DNA of 64,000 bases from Plectosphaerella cucumerina (taxonomy: Eukaryota; Ascomycota; Sordariomycetes; Glomerellales; Plectosphaerellaceae): contig JAGPXD010000004.1 in the NCBI GenBank assembly GCA_020746995.1, positions 496,001-560,000 of the forward strand. The letters run 5' to 3'. Below, in pieces: positions 44,143 through 55,253 of this stretch. Position numbers and translations under genes: made by a program. The notes under the pieces are model-generated. The model saw only the letters and a list, made by a program, of their open reading frames with translations, had not been told where the DNA came from and did no database searches. Numbering within the stretch: the stretch's first letter is position 1; every line of letters starts with the position of its first letter.

Positions 44143-44941
44143 CTTGACTTGACTACAATTCTGTAGCACTTCCCATTCAGAGCTGATGGAGGTGATGATG
44201 CAGCACAGAAGCCAGGCGGGAGGTTGTTGACAGCGGGCGGGGTCGTGGATGCCTGGCTGCTGTCGATGGTGATGGTGGAGCGCGTCGGGTAGCACACACG
44301 CGCGTCGACAACGCCAGGCAACGGGTAGTCACGTGATCAGTCATCATCACCCCACCCGAGGATCGTCCCCAGCACCTGCTCACACGACCACCCAGCTCAT
44401 CACCCGCACCAGTCAAGTCACTCCACAAGTTCAACCGATGATCAAGACACCCCGAATGCAGATTCCTCACCACCCATAGTAGAGCCCGAAACTAGGGCCT
44501 AATGATTAATTACATGTATTACAAAGGAAAGACAAGACGAAAAACCACAGCGCCTCCGTAGCGCAGCGGTCCCCCGCCGGGGGCCGGACAGTAGTTGTCC
44601 GCCCTGCCTAGATCTCTCCAGGTGGGAGGGAGGGGAGCTCCTCCTACACCGTGAGGAGGAGGGGATATCGTGAGTGAAAGTGTCAGAACGCCGTGCCGCC
44701 ACCGTGTGTGCGTGATTGATTGTCCGTGGAAACCAAAAGTCTATGCCCGTGCTGCCTCATGCTGGAAGACCGAGAAACAATAGTGCGAGTCGTCGATGGG
44801 TCGTAAATGATGGAGTGATGGGGAGGAGGGGATCCAAGAGGGTTCCCCCGCATGCTCCCTGTCGTTGCTGTTGCTGCCATGTCGTTTGTTTCCTCCGTTG
44901 TCCTTCCTTTCCATCTCTCATGCACGATGGATGCCGTGATT
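44143..44941. other. Intergenic region RAD52/STS1
   Basis: This holds the RAD52 promoter and STS1 3' end. A piece at 44553-44575 (TCCGTAGCGCAGCGGT) resembles the A box of a tRNA, but no B box or fold follows, so no tRNA is called. The small open frames are not supported. Confidence 0.4.
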
Positions 44942-45972
44942 CTACCAGGGCCCGACGCGGACAGGAGAGCTGTAGGCGCCGGAGATGAGCTGGTTGAGGA
45001 TCGAGTTGGGGTCTGAGGCGCTGTTGGAGGGGCCAGAGGAGGATCCGCCGTTGTGTGCCATCCAGCCGACGCTGTTGCTCATGGCGTTGATGGCGGCGCT
45101 CATGCGGCCACCGGAACGCTCGTTGTGCTTGGCCAGCTTCTGGTCCCACCCTCCGGAATGCAGATTGAGGCCACCGCCGCGTTTCGCGGCCTCGTTGATG
45201 ACGAGGGCCCAAGCTTTCGAGATTTCGTCGTACGCACTCTCCTTGTGGTGTCTGTACTGTTGAGGCTCCCAGTCGGGCAGGTTGTGGATGATTTCGGTGG
45301 CGCCATCAAGATATTGGAGAGAAATGGTGTGCTGGGGTTCGATGGGCGGCAAATATTGCGGGGTGAAGTCGAGGAGGGCATCGATCAGGGCGGTGAGCGG
45401 CGACTTGACTCGGTAGTATGTGTAGTCGGAGCTGGATTCACCATAAGGGATGGCGGCCTTGTACTTGTCCTCGTACTCCTTCAGGACGCCGTGAGCTGCA
45501 GCGACAGAGGGTCTCGGGGCACCGGTGACGACTTCGTGGCCGATATCAGGATGACGCTCGCAGATGCGTTCGAGGACGGTGCGTAGCTGGGTGGGATCCA
45601 GGGTCTCGAGAAGTCGGGGAAGAGTCAAGGGGCGACCGATAACTTCGCTGGCGCGGACCTTCTTCGACGGGCGGGCAAGTTGCCGGGAGGCGAAAGCGGG
45701 CGAGCTGCGTGGGGAGACGGACATTTCCTCGCCATCCTCGTCGGCCTTGCGCTTGCGGGCGCTCGACATGTTGTTATGGAAGGGGCTGCCTGGGAGGACG
45801 TTAGAAATGGGCCTGATGTCGGGTGAATCGAGCCAAGGGGCGATAGGGCTCCTGGATCGGTGCATCCCGGAAATGACCATGGCAGGTACATACCGGAACG
45901 AGAAGGCGACAGGCGGGAGGGATCGTGGTGGTGGTGGAGGTGAGGAGGCTGAGGCGACAGCAGAGCGTTCAT
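44942..45972 (-). CDS. STS1: Nuclear proteasome tethering factor STS1/Cut8
   Basis: Sts1/Cut8 brings 26S proteasomes into, and holds them at, the nucleus. Exons are 45972-45894 and 45789-44942 with a 104-nt intron (GTATGT...CTAACGTCCTCCCAG), giving 308 residues. The N-terminus (MNALLSPQPPHL, a His-rich run and RLSPSRSG) matches the usual fungal start and is followed by a nuclear-localisation-like SSARKRKADED. The core has RPLTLPRLLETLDPTQLRTV, LERICERHPDIGHEVV, YKAAIPYGESSSDYTYYRVK, ALLDFTPQYLPP and EISKAWALVINEAAKRGGG, the helical bundle of the family. The C-terminus is Ser/Asn/Gly-rich. The start was taken at the ATG giving the conserved MNALLSPQ. Identification rests on this N-terminus and the Cut8 core. 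Confidence 0.92.
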
Positions 45973-47058
45973 TTTCCGGGCAGAGAACCCAGTCAGAGGA
46001 GGTCGATTGGAGGGTTTTAATCGGCGATGGCCAGGCTTCTTTGGGAGATGCGGCGTAAGATGCTTTCTTGTCGATCCGAATGGAGGCCGACCGTAGGATT
46101 GTGTACGGGATTGTGGTGGTTGAAAGGAGGAGGCCCGGTGAGGGGAAGATGGAAAGCGTCGGTCGGGGATGAGAGTGTGTGTAGTGGTGGAAGATCGGTC
46201 GGCCGGTCGGTCGTCAAGGGAAATGGGCCGGGGGGCGCTATGGTTGTTTTGAATGGGCGCCCGGGGCTTGCCAGTGAGGTCGGATGGGGGGCGTGGGTGG
46301 CCCTGGTTCGGTCGGCTGGCTGGTGCAGGGAGTTTTTGCGAGGGACGACTAGCAAAGACTTGGAGGCTCGGCGGACCCCGAGCACGGGTGGGCAAGGAAT
46401 CAGAATCACGCCCCTGTTAATGCTGGGTAATGCCGAGGCAGCGGATGCGTTCACGGCGAATGGATCGACCTGGATGCAGCATGGAACATTGAACGCTGTG
46501 GCGGTGAGTCTGTCAGGTGGAAAAGCGAGAGCCTTCAGGAAGTACATGTATTGGCAGAATGGCATAGAGAGGCTACCTAGGTACCTACTGACGTCCTCTC
46601 AGGCTGCAGAGGTACCCGACCGGAAGCGCCACTAGCAGCTGACTGGTCGAAGCCCGACAGATACCCGCCCATTTCCAGCCATCAATGCTGACCAGCTGGA
46701 TTGATGCCAAGACAGCAACAGATGCCTGGATAGAGTTTTCATCATTCGAAGGACACATGGAATATCCCGGAAGACATCGTTCACCGGTGAGGTCTGCTGT
46801 TCTCCTGGACGAAGAACCGCAGAGTCAGCAAAGAGGGAGGCGGTCAGTCGCAAGTTGAGTAGCGGTTCATCCACACTGCCCAGCGCTAAAAGCCACACGG
46901 ACTCATGCCCCACACTTTAGCTCAGACCCACCCTTATCTTTATCGTCCCCGAAAAATTCAAGACTGCATCCATCGAGGGTTCGCGATGCAGCCTCTGCCT
47001 CTGCCCTTCTGTCAAGCAAACCTACAGCAGTCTTCCCGACGGACCCCCGACACACACA
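45973..47058. promoter_or_regulatory. Divergent intergenic region STS1/NOP13
   Basis: About 1.1 kb lies between the divergent STS1 and NOP13 starts. Open frames on both strands (45625-46395 minus, 46027-46635 plus) are overlapping shadows without motifs. Both promoters must lie here; no specific element is identified. Confidence 0.35.
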
Positions 47059-48423
47059 ATGGCCACGGAAAAGTCCACAAAGAAGTCCTCGTCCAAGGAT
47101 GACGTCTCCGCCTCGTCCCCTAAGAAGCGCAAGGCCGAGCTCGAGGAGCTCGAGGTCGACCTAGCCGCCCCCGAACCCCCCTCCAAGAGGGCAAAGCGCG
47201 CCCTCAAGAAGGGCAAGCCCCTCCCGCCCAAGCCCGACAGCGACGACGACAAGCCCAGCAAGTCGCGGTCAAAGAAGCAGGCAACCGACAACACGGACGA
47301 CCTCCTCGACGAAGACAAGGAGAAGGAAAAGGCCGCCGCCGCCGGTCCCGTCCGCTCCGAGCACGCCGTCTGGATCGGCAACCTTCCCTTCACCGCCACG
47401 GTCAACGAGCTGCGCGCCTGGCTCGTCAGCAAGTCCGGCGGCGCCGTGTCGGAACAGTCCATCACCCGCGTCCACCTGCCGACCCAGAAACTGCCGGGGA
47501 AGAAGGACAAGGGCAACAAGGGTTTCGCCTACGTCGACTTTGCCGACCTGAGTGCTAAGCTGGCCGCCATCACCCTGTCGGAAGAATGGCTCGGCATCCG
47601 CAAGCTGCTCATCAAGGACCACAAGTCGTTCGACGGACGGCCGAAGAAGGAGGAGCGCGCTGCTGCCGCGGCCGCTGCTGCTGTTGTGGATGATACCCCA
47701 GCGAGCCGCAAGATCTTCGTCGGCAACCTTGGCTTCCAGACGACCGAGGACGATGTGCGCAACAACTTTGAAAAGTGCGGCGAGATCGACTGGGTCAAGA
47801 CGGCGACGTTTGAGGATTCGGGCAAGTGCAAGGGCTACGGCTGGGTCAAGTTCCGCGAGGCCGAGTCCGCCGCCTGGGCGGTCAAGGGTTTCGTCAAGAT
47901 CAAGGAGGAGATTGAGACGGAGGACGACTTTGTCACGCCGGTGAAGGAGGAAGAGGACGCCGCCTCGGACGCAGAGTCATCTTCTTCCTCCTCGGGTTCG
48001 GACAGCGAGAGCGACAGCGACAGCGACGCCGAGGAAAAGAAGAAGAAGAAGAAGGAGAAGAAGACAAAGACGACGAAGAAGGCCGCGCCCGCACAGCCCG
48101 AGAAGCGCTTCAAGACGCGCAAGTGGTGGGTCAACCGCATCGCCGGCCGGACGCTCAAGATCGAGCTGGCCGAGGACGACCAGACGCGGTACAAGAAGCG
48201 GTACAAGGGCGGTCCGAAGAAACAGCAGGCCGCCGGCGCGAGCCAGGACGCCGAGACGGGCGAGGAGGCTTTCCAGAGGAGGAGGAACGGCGGCGTCGCC
48301 CCCGCACCTGCTGCCGAGTCGGCGCCCAAGCCGGCCAAGGAGCTCAAGACGCAGGACGACCTGCTCGTGGCGCGTCTGACGGGTGCGGCGGCCAAGTCGA
48401 CGGGTACGAAGATCAAGTTCTAG
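47059..48423 (+). CDS. NOP13: Nucleolar RNA-binding protein NOP13-like (two RRMs)
   Basis: Yeast Nop13 is a nucleolar protein found with pre-ribosomal particles. This intronless frame encodes 454 residues. A basic/acidic N-terminus (PKKRKAELEEL, SKRAKRALKKGK) is followed by RRM1 from about residue 104 (VWIGNLPF as RNP2; KGFAYVDF as RNP1). RRM2 starts at about residue 218 (KIFVGNLGF; CKGYGWVKF). RRM2 is interrupted before its last strand by a long low-complexity insertion of Glu, Ser, Asp and Lys (about residues 290-345), and the closing strand AGRTLKIELAED comes after it. The C-terminus is Lys/Arg/Gln-rich. The start is the first ATG, just after a C-rich leader. The RRM calls are certain; the Nop13 name is well supported by domain layout. 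Confidence 0.88.
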   Translation: MATEKSTKKSSSKDDVSASSPKKRKAELEELEVDLAAPEPPSKRAKRALKKGKPLPPKPDSDDDKPSKSRSKKQATDNTDDLLDEDKEKEKAAAAGPVRSEHAVWIGNLPFTATVNELRAWLVSKSGGAVSEQSITRVHLPTQKLPGKKDKGNKGFAYVDFADLSAKLAAITLSEEWLGIRKLLIKDHKSFDGRPKKEERAAAAAAAAVVDDTPASRKIFVGNLGFQTTEDDVRNNFEKCGEIDWVKTATFEDSGKCKGYGWVKFREAESAAWAVKGFVKIKEEIETEDDFVTPVKEEEDAASDAESSSSSSGSDSESDSDSDAEEKKKKKKEKKTKTTKKAAPAQPEKRFKTRKWWVNRIAGRTLKIELAEDDQTRYKKRYKGGPKKQQAAGASQDAETGEEAFQRRRNGGVAPAPAAESAPKPAKELKTQDDLLVARLTGAAAKSTGTKIKF

Positions 48424-48573
48424 TGAGGGCCCGTGTCTCTGGCCGGGGTCGTGTTTACCAGGTTAGAACGGCGTTCGGGAGCGGGTTCCGGATACATAAA
48501 AAAGTATTTCTGTGTTCCATCAATTTGGTTCGCCCTTGACGTACAGCTTTTTCCTTTGGTGTTCCATCCCCAG

Positions 48574-51297
48574 CTAATATCGCGCAATGATCCAGTCCCG
48601 TCTCTCTTTCTCGTCCAAACCCTCGAGAAATTGTGTCTCGGCGTCCTTGACAGCCAAATAGCGTTCGATGAGCTCTTCTCCCAGCAAGCCGCTCAGGTCC
48701 TCGTCAGCGCGTAGCGCCTCAAGGGCCTCGCCCAGCGACTGCGGCAGCATCTCAGTCACGTTGAGCTCGCGGCGGTCGTTTTCAGTCAGCGTGGCCGGAT
48801 CTACCTCGCAATCGCCCCATGTCAGGGGCACGCTGTCTTTGATGCCAATCATCCCGCCGGCTAAGATGGCCGAGAGGGCGAGGTAGGGGTTCGCGAGGCC
48901 GTCGAGGCACTTGACCTCCCAATGGCTGCCGTCGATCTTGCGCAGAGGCGTCTCGCGGTTCTGCGTGCCCCAAGTGACGTGGCGACCGCCGGCCCAGGCG
49001 CCGTCCTGTAGTCGGTCATAGCTGGCAGCGCCGCTGTATGTCAAAGCGCAAATGGCGCGGAGGTGCTTGAGGATGCCAGCGTAGAAGGGCTCGTACACCT
49101 CAGGCTTGTCCCCGCCGGCGGACGAGATGGAGATGTGTGCGTGGGCGGCGTTTCCGCATGCTGCCGGGAAGGGCTTGGGGTGGAGGCTGACGCGGTAGTT
49201 GTTGCGGGTGGCGTGGTGGGAGAGAACGTCGCGCACATGGAGGAGGGTGTCTACGGCCTCTAGGGGGCTGGCGCAGGGCAAGGCGATCTCGAACTGGCCA
49301 GGGGCGCTCTCGGGGTGCAGCTGCTCAATGAGGATGCCCTGCTTGGCCAGCTCCTCGACGGCGGGCTCAAGGACTTCAGCAACGGCGTAGTGATCCATGG
49401 CGCGCGAGACGCTCCAGGCGTGGCCATCTCCATCGAGGGCCTCGTACGTCTCCGAGGCATTGCCGGTCCTCCGGTGGAAGAGGACGAGTTCAACCTCAAA
49501 GCCGACCTGGAAAGTGAAGCCGCGGCGCGAAGCCAGGTCAACGAGCCTCTGGAGGAGCGAACGGGGGCACAGCGGCACGTATGAGCCATTCTGCTCGCGG
49601 AAATCGCCAAAGGCCGTGATATGACCTTCGCTGGGTCCTTCGACGAGCGAGGTGAAGTCAGGGTGCAGGCGGTATTCACCGGTGGCGACGACGCCGGGTG
49701 TGATCAGGTCGTTCTGCAGCAGGCCGAGACAGGCCTTTGTGAGGCCGATGGAGAAGTCTCCGTCCTCGCGCAAGTGCTTGAGTACGCGACGGAGGGGAAC
49801 AGCGCGCATTCGGGACGTGGCAGTGAAGTCATTCCAGTAGATGCGAAGGAAGGTTGGCTGCCTCTTTCCCTCAAGGAAGGCCTCGAGGAGGTCTAGGTCG
49901 CTGCTGCCGATGCTCCGGCGGTGCTCGGCGAGCCTCTCGTCGATTTGAAGGTTCAGCTCGAGGTGGTAAACCTTGTTGGAGTTGTTGAAGAGGACGTCTC
50001 TGACGAGCTGGCTGGCCTGGCGCCAGGTGATGTGTTGCTTGCGAGCAAATTCGCTAAGAACCTGCACAGGTCAGTGTCCATGACAGGGTACATTTCGTCC
50101 AGAAGGGTCTGCTTACCTTTCCCAAGACTTCCCTCACCTGAAGGACGGCTAGGAGGAACGTCTCAGGGAACCAGTGTCCATCGGTGCTCCAGAGGATCTT
50201 TGACCAGGGACAGAGCTCAAGAAGCTCGCGCAAGGCAGTCTCCTGGCCATCCTGGCTGAGGATGGGGAAGATCTCACCAAAGTCGGCGTAGACATTGGCG
50301 TAGACAGTGGCCAGGTAGCCGGCATCCCGGGTGTAGGGGTAGCTGGCGTGGAGCAGGACGATGGGCACGGTGGGATACTCGCGGATAAACTCCTGGAGAT
50401 GGGCGGGCGAGGACTTTGTCAGGGCGATGTCACTGTCACCGAGACCGGTGTGGAACTGGATAGGCTTTTTGGCAGAGCCCTCGCTGTCGCGGATGACAGC
50501 TGCCAGGCGGTGGACGAGGAACTCATTGAGGCCGGGGTGGTTCACGCGGGTGAAGGCCGTGTCTGTGCCTTGGGTGTGGGTGCGGTAGATGTTCTCAAAG
50601 GCAGTGCGAGCGAGAGCGAGGTCGGGCTTGCGAGGGATGTCGAGGCCTGTGCGATAGCAGATCACGGATTTGAATGCGACGACTTCGGGGTCATTGACGG
50701 AGCGCAACAGGGCGAGGTCGAACTCCTCTACGGCTTGATCAAAGGCGAGTGCGATGTCCTCGGAGGTCTTGCGACCGGAGACCTGCTCAGGGCAGTAGGA
50801 AGCGATGATGTCGGCCGCGACCTGCTCGATGCGAACGATGCGACGGGCAGGGGTGGGAACATGGTCGTCGAAGTAGGAGTAGGGATAGACATCGTCCTCG
50901 CCATCAAGGCCGTCATCGACTAGAATGGTCTCGACCCCAGCAAGGCATTCCTGGACCCAGGCGTCATAGTCGTCAATGCGGCGGTGCTCGATGGCGTTGA
51001 CGACGGCCTCCCAGGTGGCCTCGCAGCGGAGGACGCGGGAGAGCTGGCGAACGGCGCGGAGGTGAGCGAGGCTCGTGAGGGACGAATGGATGGCGTCGCC
51101 GGCAGCTTCGGAGGCGATGGAGAGCAGGGGGTAACGGCCGATGGCGTCAAGGCTCAGCAGCGGATGAGCGTGGTTGTCGATGCTAGGATGGGGTCAGCGG
51201 ATGCCTCTCGGAGATGTCACACGAAGATGATGTACATTGGAGTCGTCTGGATGGTATGCGTGAGCAGGGCCTGGCCCGTCAGCTTGGCGGGAGGCAT
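48574..51297 (-). CDS. fluG: FluG: amidohydrolase-glutamine synthetase fusion, developmental regulator
   Basis: In Aspergillus nidulans FluG is needed for an extracellular signal that starts asexual sporulation. Exons are 51297-51236, 51182-50117 and 50061-48574; introns of 53 and 55 nt; product 871 residues, the usual FluG length. The N-terminal amidohydrolase_2 domain begins TPIIDNHAHPLL, with the metal-binding HxH, and includes PIQFHTGLGD, VLLHASYPYTRDAGYLA, VYADFGEIFP and LWSTDGHWFPE. The C-terminal half is a glutamine synthetase type I domain: FLRIYWNDFTATSRMRAVPL, GFEVELVLFHR, LHPESAPGQFEIALP, NYRVSLHPKPFP, NAAHAHISIS and WEVKCLDGLANPYLALSAIL. Both halves look complete. The first exon encodes 20 residues and is chosen because it splices in frame to the HxH motif. 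Whether the GS half is catalytic cannot be read from sequence. Confidence 0.94.
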
Positions 51298-51820
51298 CGT
51301 GCTGAAGCAAGTGGTGCTGCTGAGCCTGACGGTGATCTGTGGTGTTGGTGGGAGGTCAATTGGCGTGTGAGAGGGGAAGAAGAATGGTCGGCTGGTTCCA
51401 GCGAGGGGATTGCGTGATGACCGCCCTGGCCCCTCACAGAAGCACCACGCCTTCCTGCGTCCGTCCTTCTGCTGGCATGTTGGATCAACCCCGCGATGGT
51501 TCCATTGTACCAACCTGAGCTGCGCCTGGAATGACGTCCGGATGATTCGCCGGCGCAATCAGATGCGGGGGATCAGCGGCTATCTTGGGAAAAGCTGTGC
51601 CAAGGAGAAAGGGAGAGCTACACGAAGCCAATGTCGAGCTCCAAGGACGCCGATTGGAGGGTGAGGTCGTGGTGATGTTTTGGGGAGCTCGGGGAGCTCG
51701 AAAGCTTCAGAGGTACCAGTGACACCATGACATGCGACCCACACCAGCAATTGGGGTATCTTGCTAACAACCAGCATCCTCTGTCTTTACCTCTGCTTGT
51801 ATTGAGGAATTTCACAGGCT
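51298..51820. other. Intergenic region fluG/GUK1
   Basis: This 523-bp stretch holds the fluG promoter and the guanylate kinase 3' end. I see no gene or repeat. Confidence 0.45.
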
Positions 51821-52557
51821 TCAATTCTGTGATTTCTCGAAAGGGAGCAAGAAATCCTCCAGCTGCCTCAGAGCAGTCTCCAAGTCATCATTTACGATGA
51901 CCTCGTCGTGTGCCCCAGTCTCGGCATACTCCATCTCGTCCTTGGCTCGAGTCAATCTCCGCTGAATGCTCTCCTCTGTTTCGGTCCCACGGCCTCGCAA
52001 CTGCCTCTCGAGTATTTCGAGACTTGGCGGTCGAATGAAGACAAACCGGGCGTCGACTGTCGCTGTCTTCTTGAGTTGCTTGACGCCCTCCATTTCGATG
52101 TCTAGCAGAACGATCGACCCTCTCGATGCCTGATCGTTGGCAGTCTGCCAGCTGGTTCCATAGAGGTTTCTGTTGAACTCTGTGTGCTCGATAAAGGCGC
52201 CTTGGTCGATGAGGGACTCGAATTCGTCTCGCGAAACGAAGTAGTAGACGACGCCCTCGTCCTCTCCAGGTCTCGGCTTTCTGGTTGTGTGAAGACTGTC
52301 ATGGGAAAGATTCCGGGATGTGCGTCTCGCAGCTTGCGGCACAGAGTGCTCTTGCCGACGCCTGGGGGTCCTGAGATCACGACTGGTCGATGATCTGGCT
52401 CAGTACGGGCGACTGCAAGTGATCAAGTCAGCCAAGGTGTCATGCAATGGCACGAAGATCTTCGATTTTAATGTGGTCTCAGGTGATTCATGATGGGACG
52501 TCCTAATCATGACGAAAATAAGAAAGCAAATCGATGCTTACCACTTGTGTAGGCCAT
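51821..52557 (-). CDS. GUK1: Guanylate kinase, with a one-base frameshift
   Basis: The enzyme phosphorylates GMP to GDP and is normally essential. Exon 1 is 52557-52542 and exon 2 is 52412-51821, with a 129-nt intron. The P-loop SGPPGVGKST lies at residues 19-28. The frame then breaks at about residue 45, near 52291-52296. Upstream the frame reads AHPGIFPMTV; the family continuation HTTRKPRPGE is in the next frame, followed by VYYFVSRDEFESLI, NLYGTSWQT, VLLDIEMEGVKQLKK, RFVFIRPPSLEILERQLRGR and HDEVIVNDDLETALRQLEDF. The exons sum to 608 nt, one short of 203 codons, so a single lost base explains the break; no intron does. An unbroken in-frame ORF extends upstream to an ATG at 52956 and could be leader or an alternative N-terminus. 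Because the gene should be essential, a sequence error is the likely cause. Confidence 0.9.
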
Positions 52558-55253
52558 GACGGATAGTGAGGTGTCTTCGATTTCGAGTCTTTGGGAGGGT
52601 TGCGGGGAAGTCGAGGTTAGGCACGCTACTCCCAGATTCAGTTGCGAACTGGTTCCGAGTTCGAAATGAAACGTCTGGAAGCTGAAGCCTCTATTCGTGA
52701 ATGTCAACGCTGGAATTGAGAAATCTGGGTTGTATACAGAAGTTGAACCTTGGCGGGGATCCGACTCGGAAGGCTGAATTGGGAAGTTGGGTTGGTAGAT
52801 GGGAGAGTTCGAAAATCCCACCTTTGGTGTGACCAAACCTCTTGTGCGCCGAGAAAGTAGATCCCGAGAGTGCTTAAGAAATCTCTGCGCGCCTTCGGTC
52901 GAGCTGCTGCCTGTCGACGCCTCGGAAGACGCCATGCCGCCACCACCGTTCACCATCAGTTGTAGCCATGAGTGTCGGCGTCTTCACGGCATTGCGCCAC
53001 ATGCAAGTAGAAATGAAGAGGTAGACCATCATCCAACCGAACTCATCGTACTCCTGACACATCTGGTGCTCCTCAAACAGCCAGCCCCTTCGTCTGATAT
53101 TCAGTCTGTGCACGGTCCGACATGAACCGCACCCGTGACAGTCCTTTCTGACGGGGCTAGAATCATCAGTCGTACGGTGTACATGTGTAGAATGTCCCAT
53201 GTGTCTAGAATCATCAGTCGTACGGTGTACATGTGTAGAATGTCCCATGTGTCTAGAAGTACCGTGGTGACGGGGAAGTTGAGGAGTCAACTGAGATTCA
53301 GTGTCGACCACCGACCAGATCGACTCTGGGACTTTTCTTAAGGACAAATGATGGGCTTGATGCTTGAAAATACACAAGGTGTCAGGATACCTTCCTGGAT
53401 GATTCAAAGTGACAGAGTATGGTACGGCAATGGTGCTGAGATAGTTCTCATAAAGATGGGCCCCTGTTCCTGCTTTTCCATCCGCCCAAATCTCAGCAAC
53501 CGTCCCTCTTCACCATTTCAACACGTTTTTGGCCCAATATTAAACCAGGAATCATGCCACCCGTGACCCAAGTTCAACGCCAAAGTACCTATTCACCGAA
53601 GGCTACACCTGATTTCACCACCATACTCTCATCATGTGTCACTACTACTACTACTACCAATGCCCCTGGTGCAACTCCATGTTCTGGGGTGGAAAAATAT
53701 CATGCCAATACAGTATTGGATGCGTTGGCGAGACTTCCGAGACCATCTGTATGACCACACCTTGCTGTATGGCACTCTGATGGACCAGCAAGCATCTTAA
53801 CTTCCGTGGTCATCCCACGCCGTAGGGAGAAGTCCATCAAATGGAATCACACGAGCAGTGATCTTATTCAGCCTCCGACTTTGGTTTATGTTCTTCGCCT
53901 TGGAATGTCGCTGTAGATAGATGGGCTGTTGCAGCCTTGATGCTCATGAGAGCCTGCAAATCTATACCTAGTTGATGACCAACACCATTTCCTACTTCCT
54001 GAATCCAACCGCATGATTTGCCGGGCTCCAGAATCTCCATTCAACCGAGGGATAACGACCAGAGCGCCAAGCCAGCCTACTACAGGCTCGTATCAGCCGC
54101 GTCACGATCGAGCACAGCCATGGCCCGTAGACGTTCGCAGTCATCGTGCCTCGGCTTAACCACCGACCTCGTCATCAACCAGCCATGATCATACCACATG
54201 CCAACATACGATTACAGGTCGAACGGTCACCTCCAAGACATCCGGCCCGCTCCCAGAATCAAGGTTAACAACTCACCGGGCCAGTCCGTATCTTTTTTCA
54301 GCATCACCAAGACTTGGCGTCCAAGTCCCCAATTCTCAGCACCTCGTCCCTGGACCCCGACTGACCCAGCTGCCCGGCGACACCACGGCGCCACAGCCGC
54401 CAAGCGCTGACAGGCGCGTTCCTGGATCGATCGCATCGTGTTCGCCGAGTGCAACGTCGCAGCTGTCGCATGCGCCTCACGATGCAGCGCCACGACGATG
54501 ACATGCAGCGTGGCCATCATCGTGCCATGCATCCCGTCCGAGCTAAGTCCCTTTGCGGCTGAGAAACCGGAGGGAGCCCTCTTAAACCGCCCAACCACGA
54601 TGTCATTCCCAGTCCAGGACAAAGAAAGAAACCGCGGGCGCCCCGGATTAGGCGTCCGACCTTCCCGATCCGGGTATCGCGACAACGCCGGCAGCCCTCC
54701 GCCGCCGTCCGGTCCCGCCCGGCCTCAAACCTTGGGTGCTCTGACGCATGCCACAACGTGATTTCTCTCCGGGTGGCAGCAAGACCCGTGGGGCGCTGTT
54801 GACCCGGAAGACTGGGTGACAGGAGGCGGGGTTCTATTTTGAGGGGTGCAGCGGGTTTGCCGCTGTGCAGTGGGCTCGTGGAGGCTGTGCGCAACCTTGG
54901 CGATGGCATGCTTTCAATGTCACAACGCTAGATTGGCCTCGATACGATGGCACGATGGCTTCAAGATGTGGTTTTGCGCGGCAGGGCAGTTCTACATAAG
55001 GAGCTGTCGGGACTCGCTTTCTGAAATTTGTTTTCGGATCATCATCAGCAACATCATCACAACACTACAACATCAACAACCTCACTTTCCTATCTCTTCT
55101 TTCCTAGGTCTCATTTCCTTAACACCTTCGCTACAAATCTTCTCATCTTTGCTTGACTTCGACTTTCTACATCTTTCGCTCCATTCGCTCTAGATCACTT
55201 CTTCGCATCAGCATCACATCTAAGACTTCATCGACTTCAAAACCAAAAACAAT
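52558..55253. other. Intergenic region GUK1/But2-like gene (2.7 kb)
   Basis: Apart from a 48-bp tandem duplication (53157-53252) and a short ACT/CTA triplet run near 53640-53657, I see no supported feature. Open frames (52874-53407 minus, 54227-54685 minus, 54438-54761 plus) lack motifs. From about 55040 to 55253 the sequence is rich in CAT and AAC triplets and in C/T, like the long leader of a highly expressed fungal gene. Confidence 0.4.
53157..53252. repeat. 48-bp perfect tandem duplication (two copies)
   Basis: Copies 53157-53204 and 53205-53252 are identical, beginning CTAGAATCATCAGTCG. A further seven bases (CTAGAAG) begin a third, abandoned copy. It lies in non-coding sequence upstream of GUK1. 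Confidence 0.9.

Noticed and set aside
44547..44600. tRNA-like 5' half (TCCGTAGCGCAGCGGT)
   Set aside because: It resembles an A box, but no B box or cloverleaf follows on either strand.
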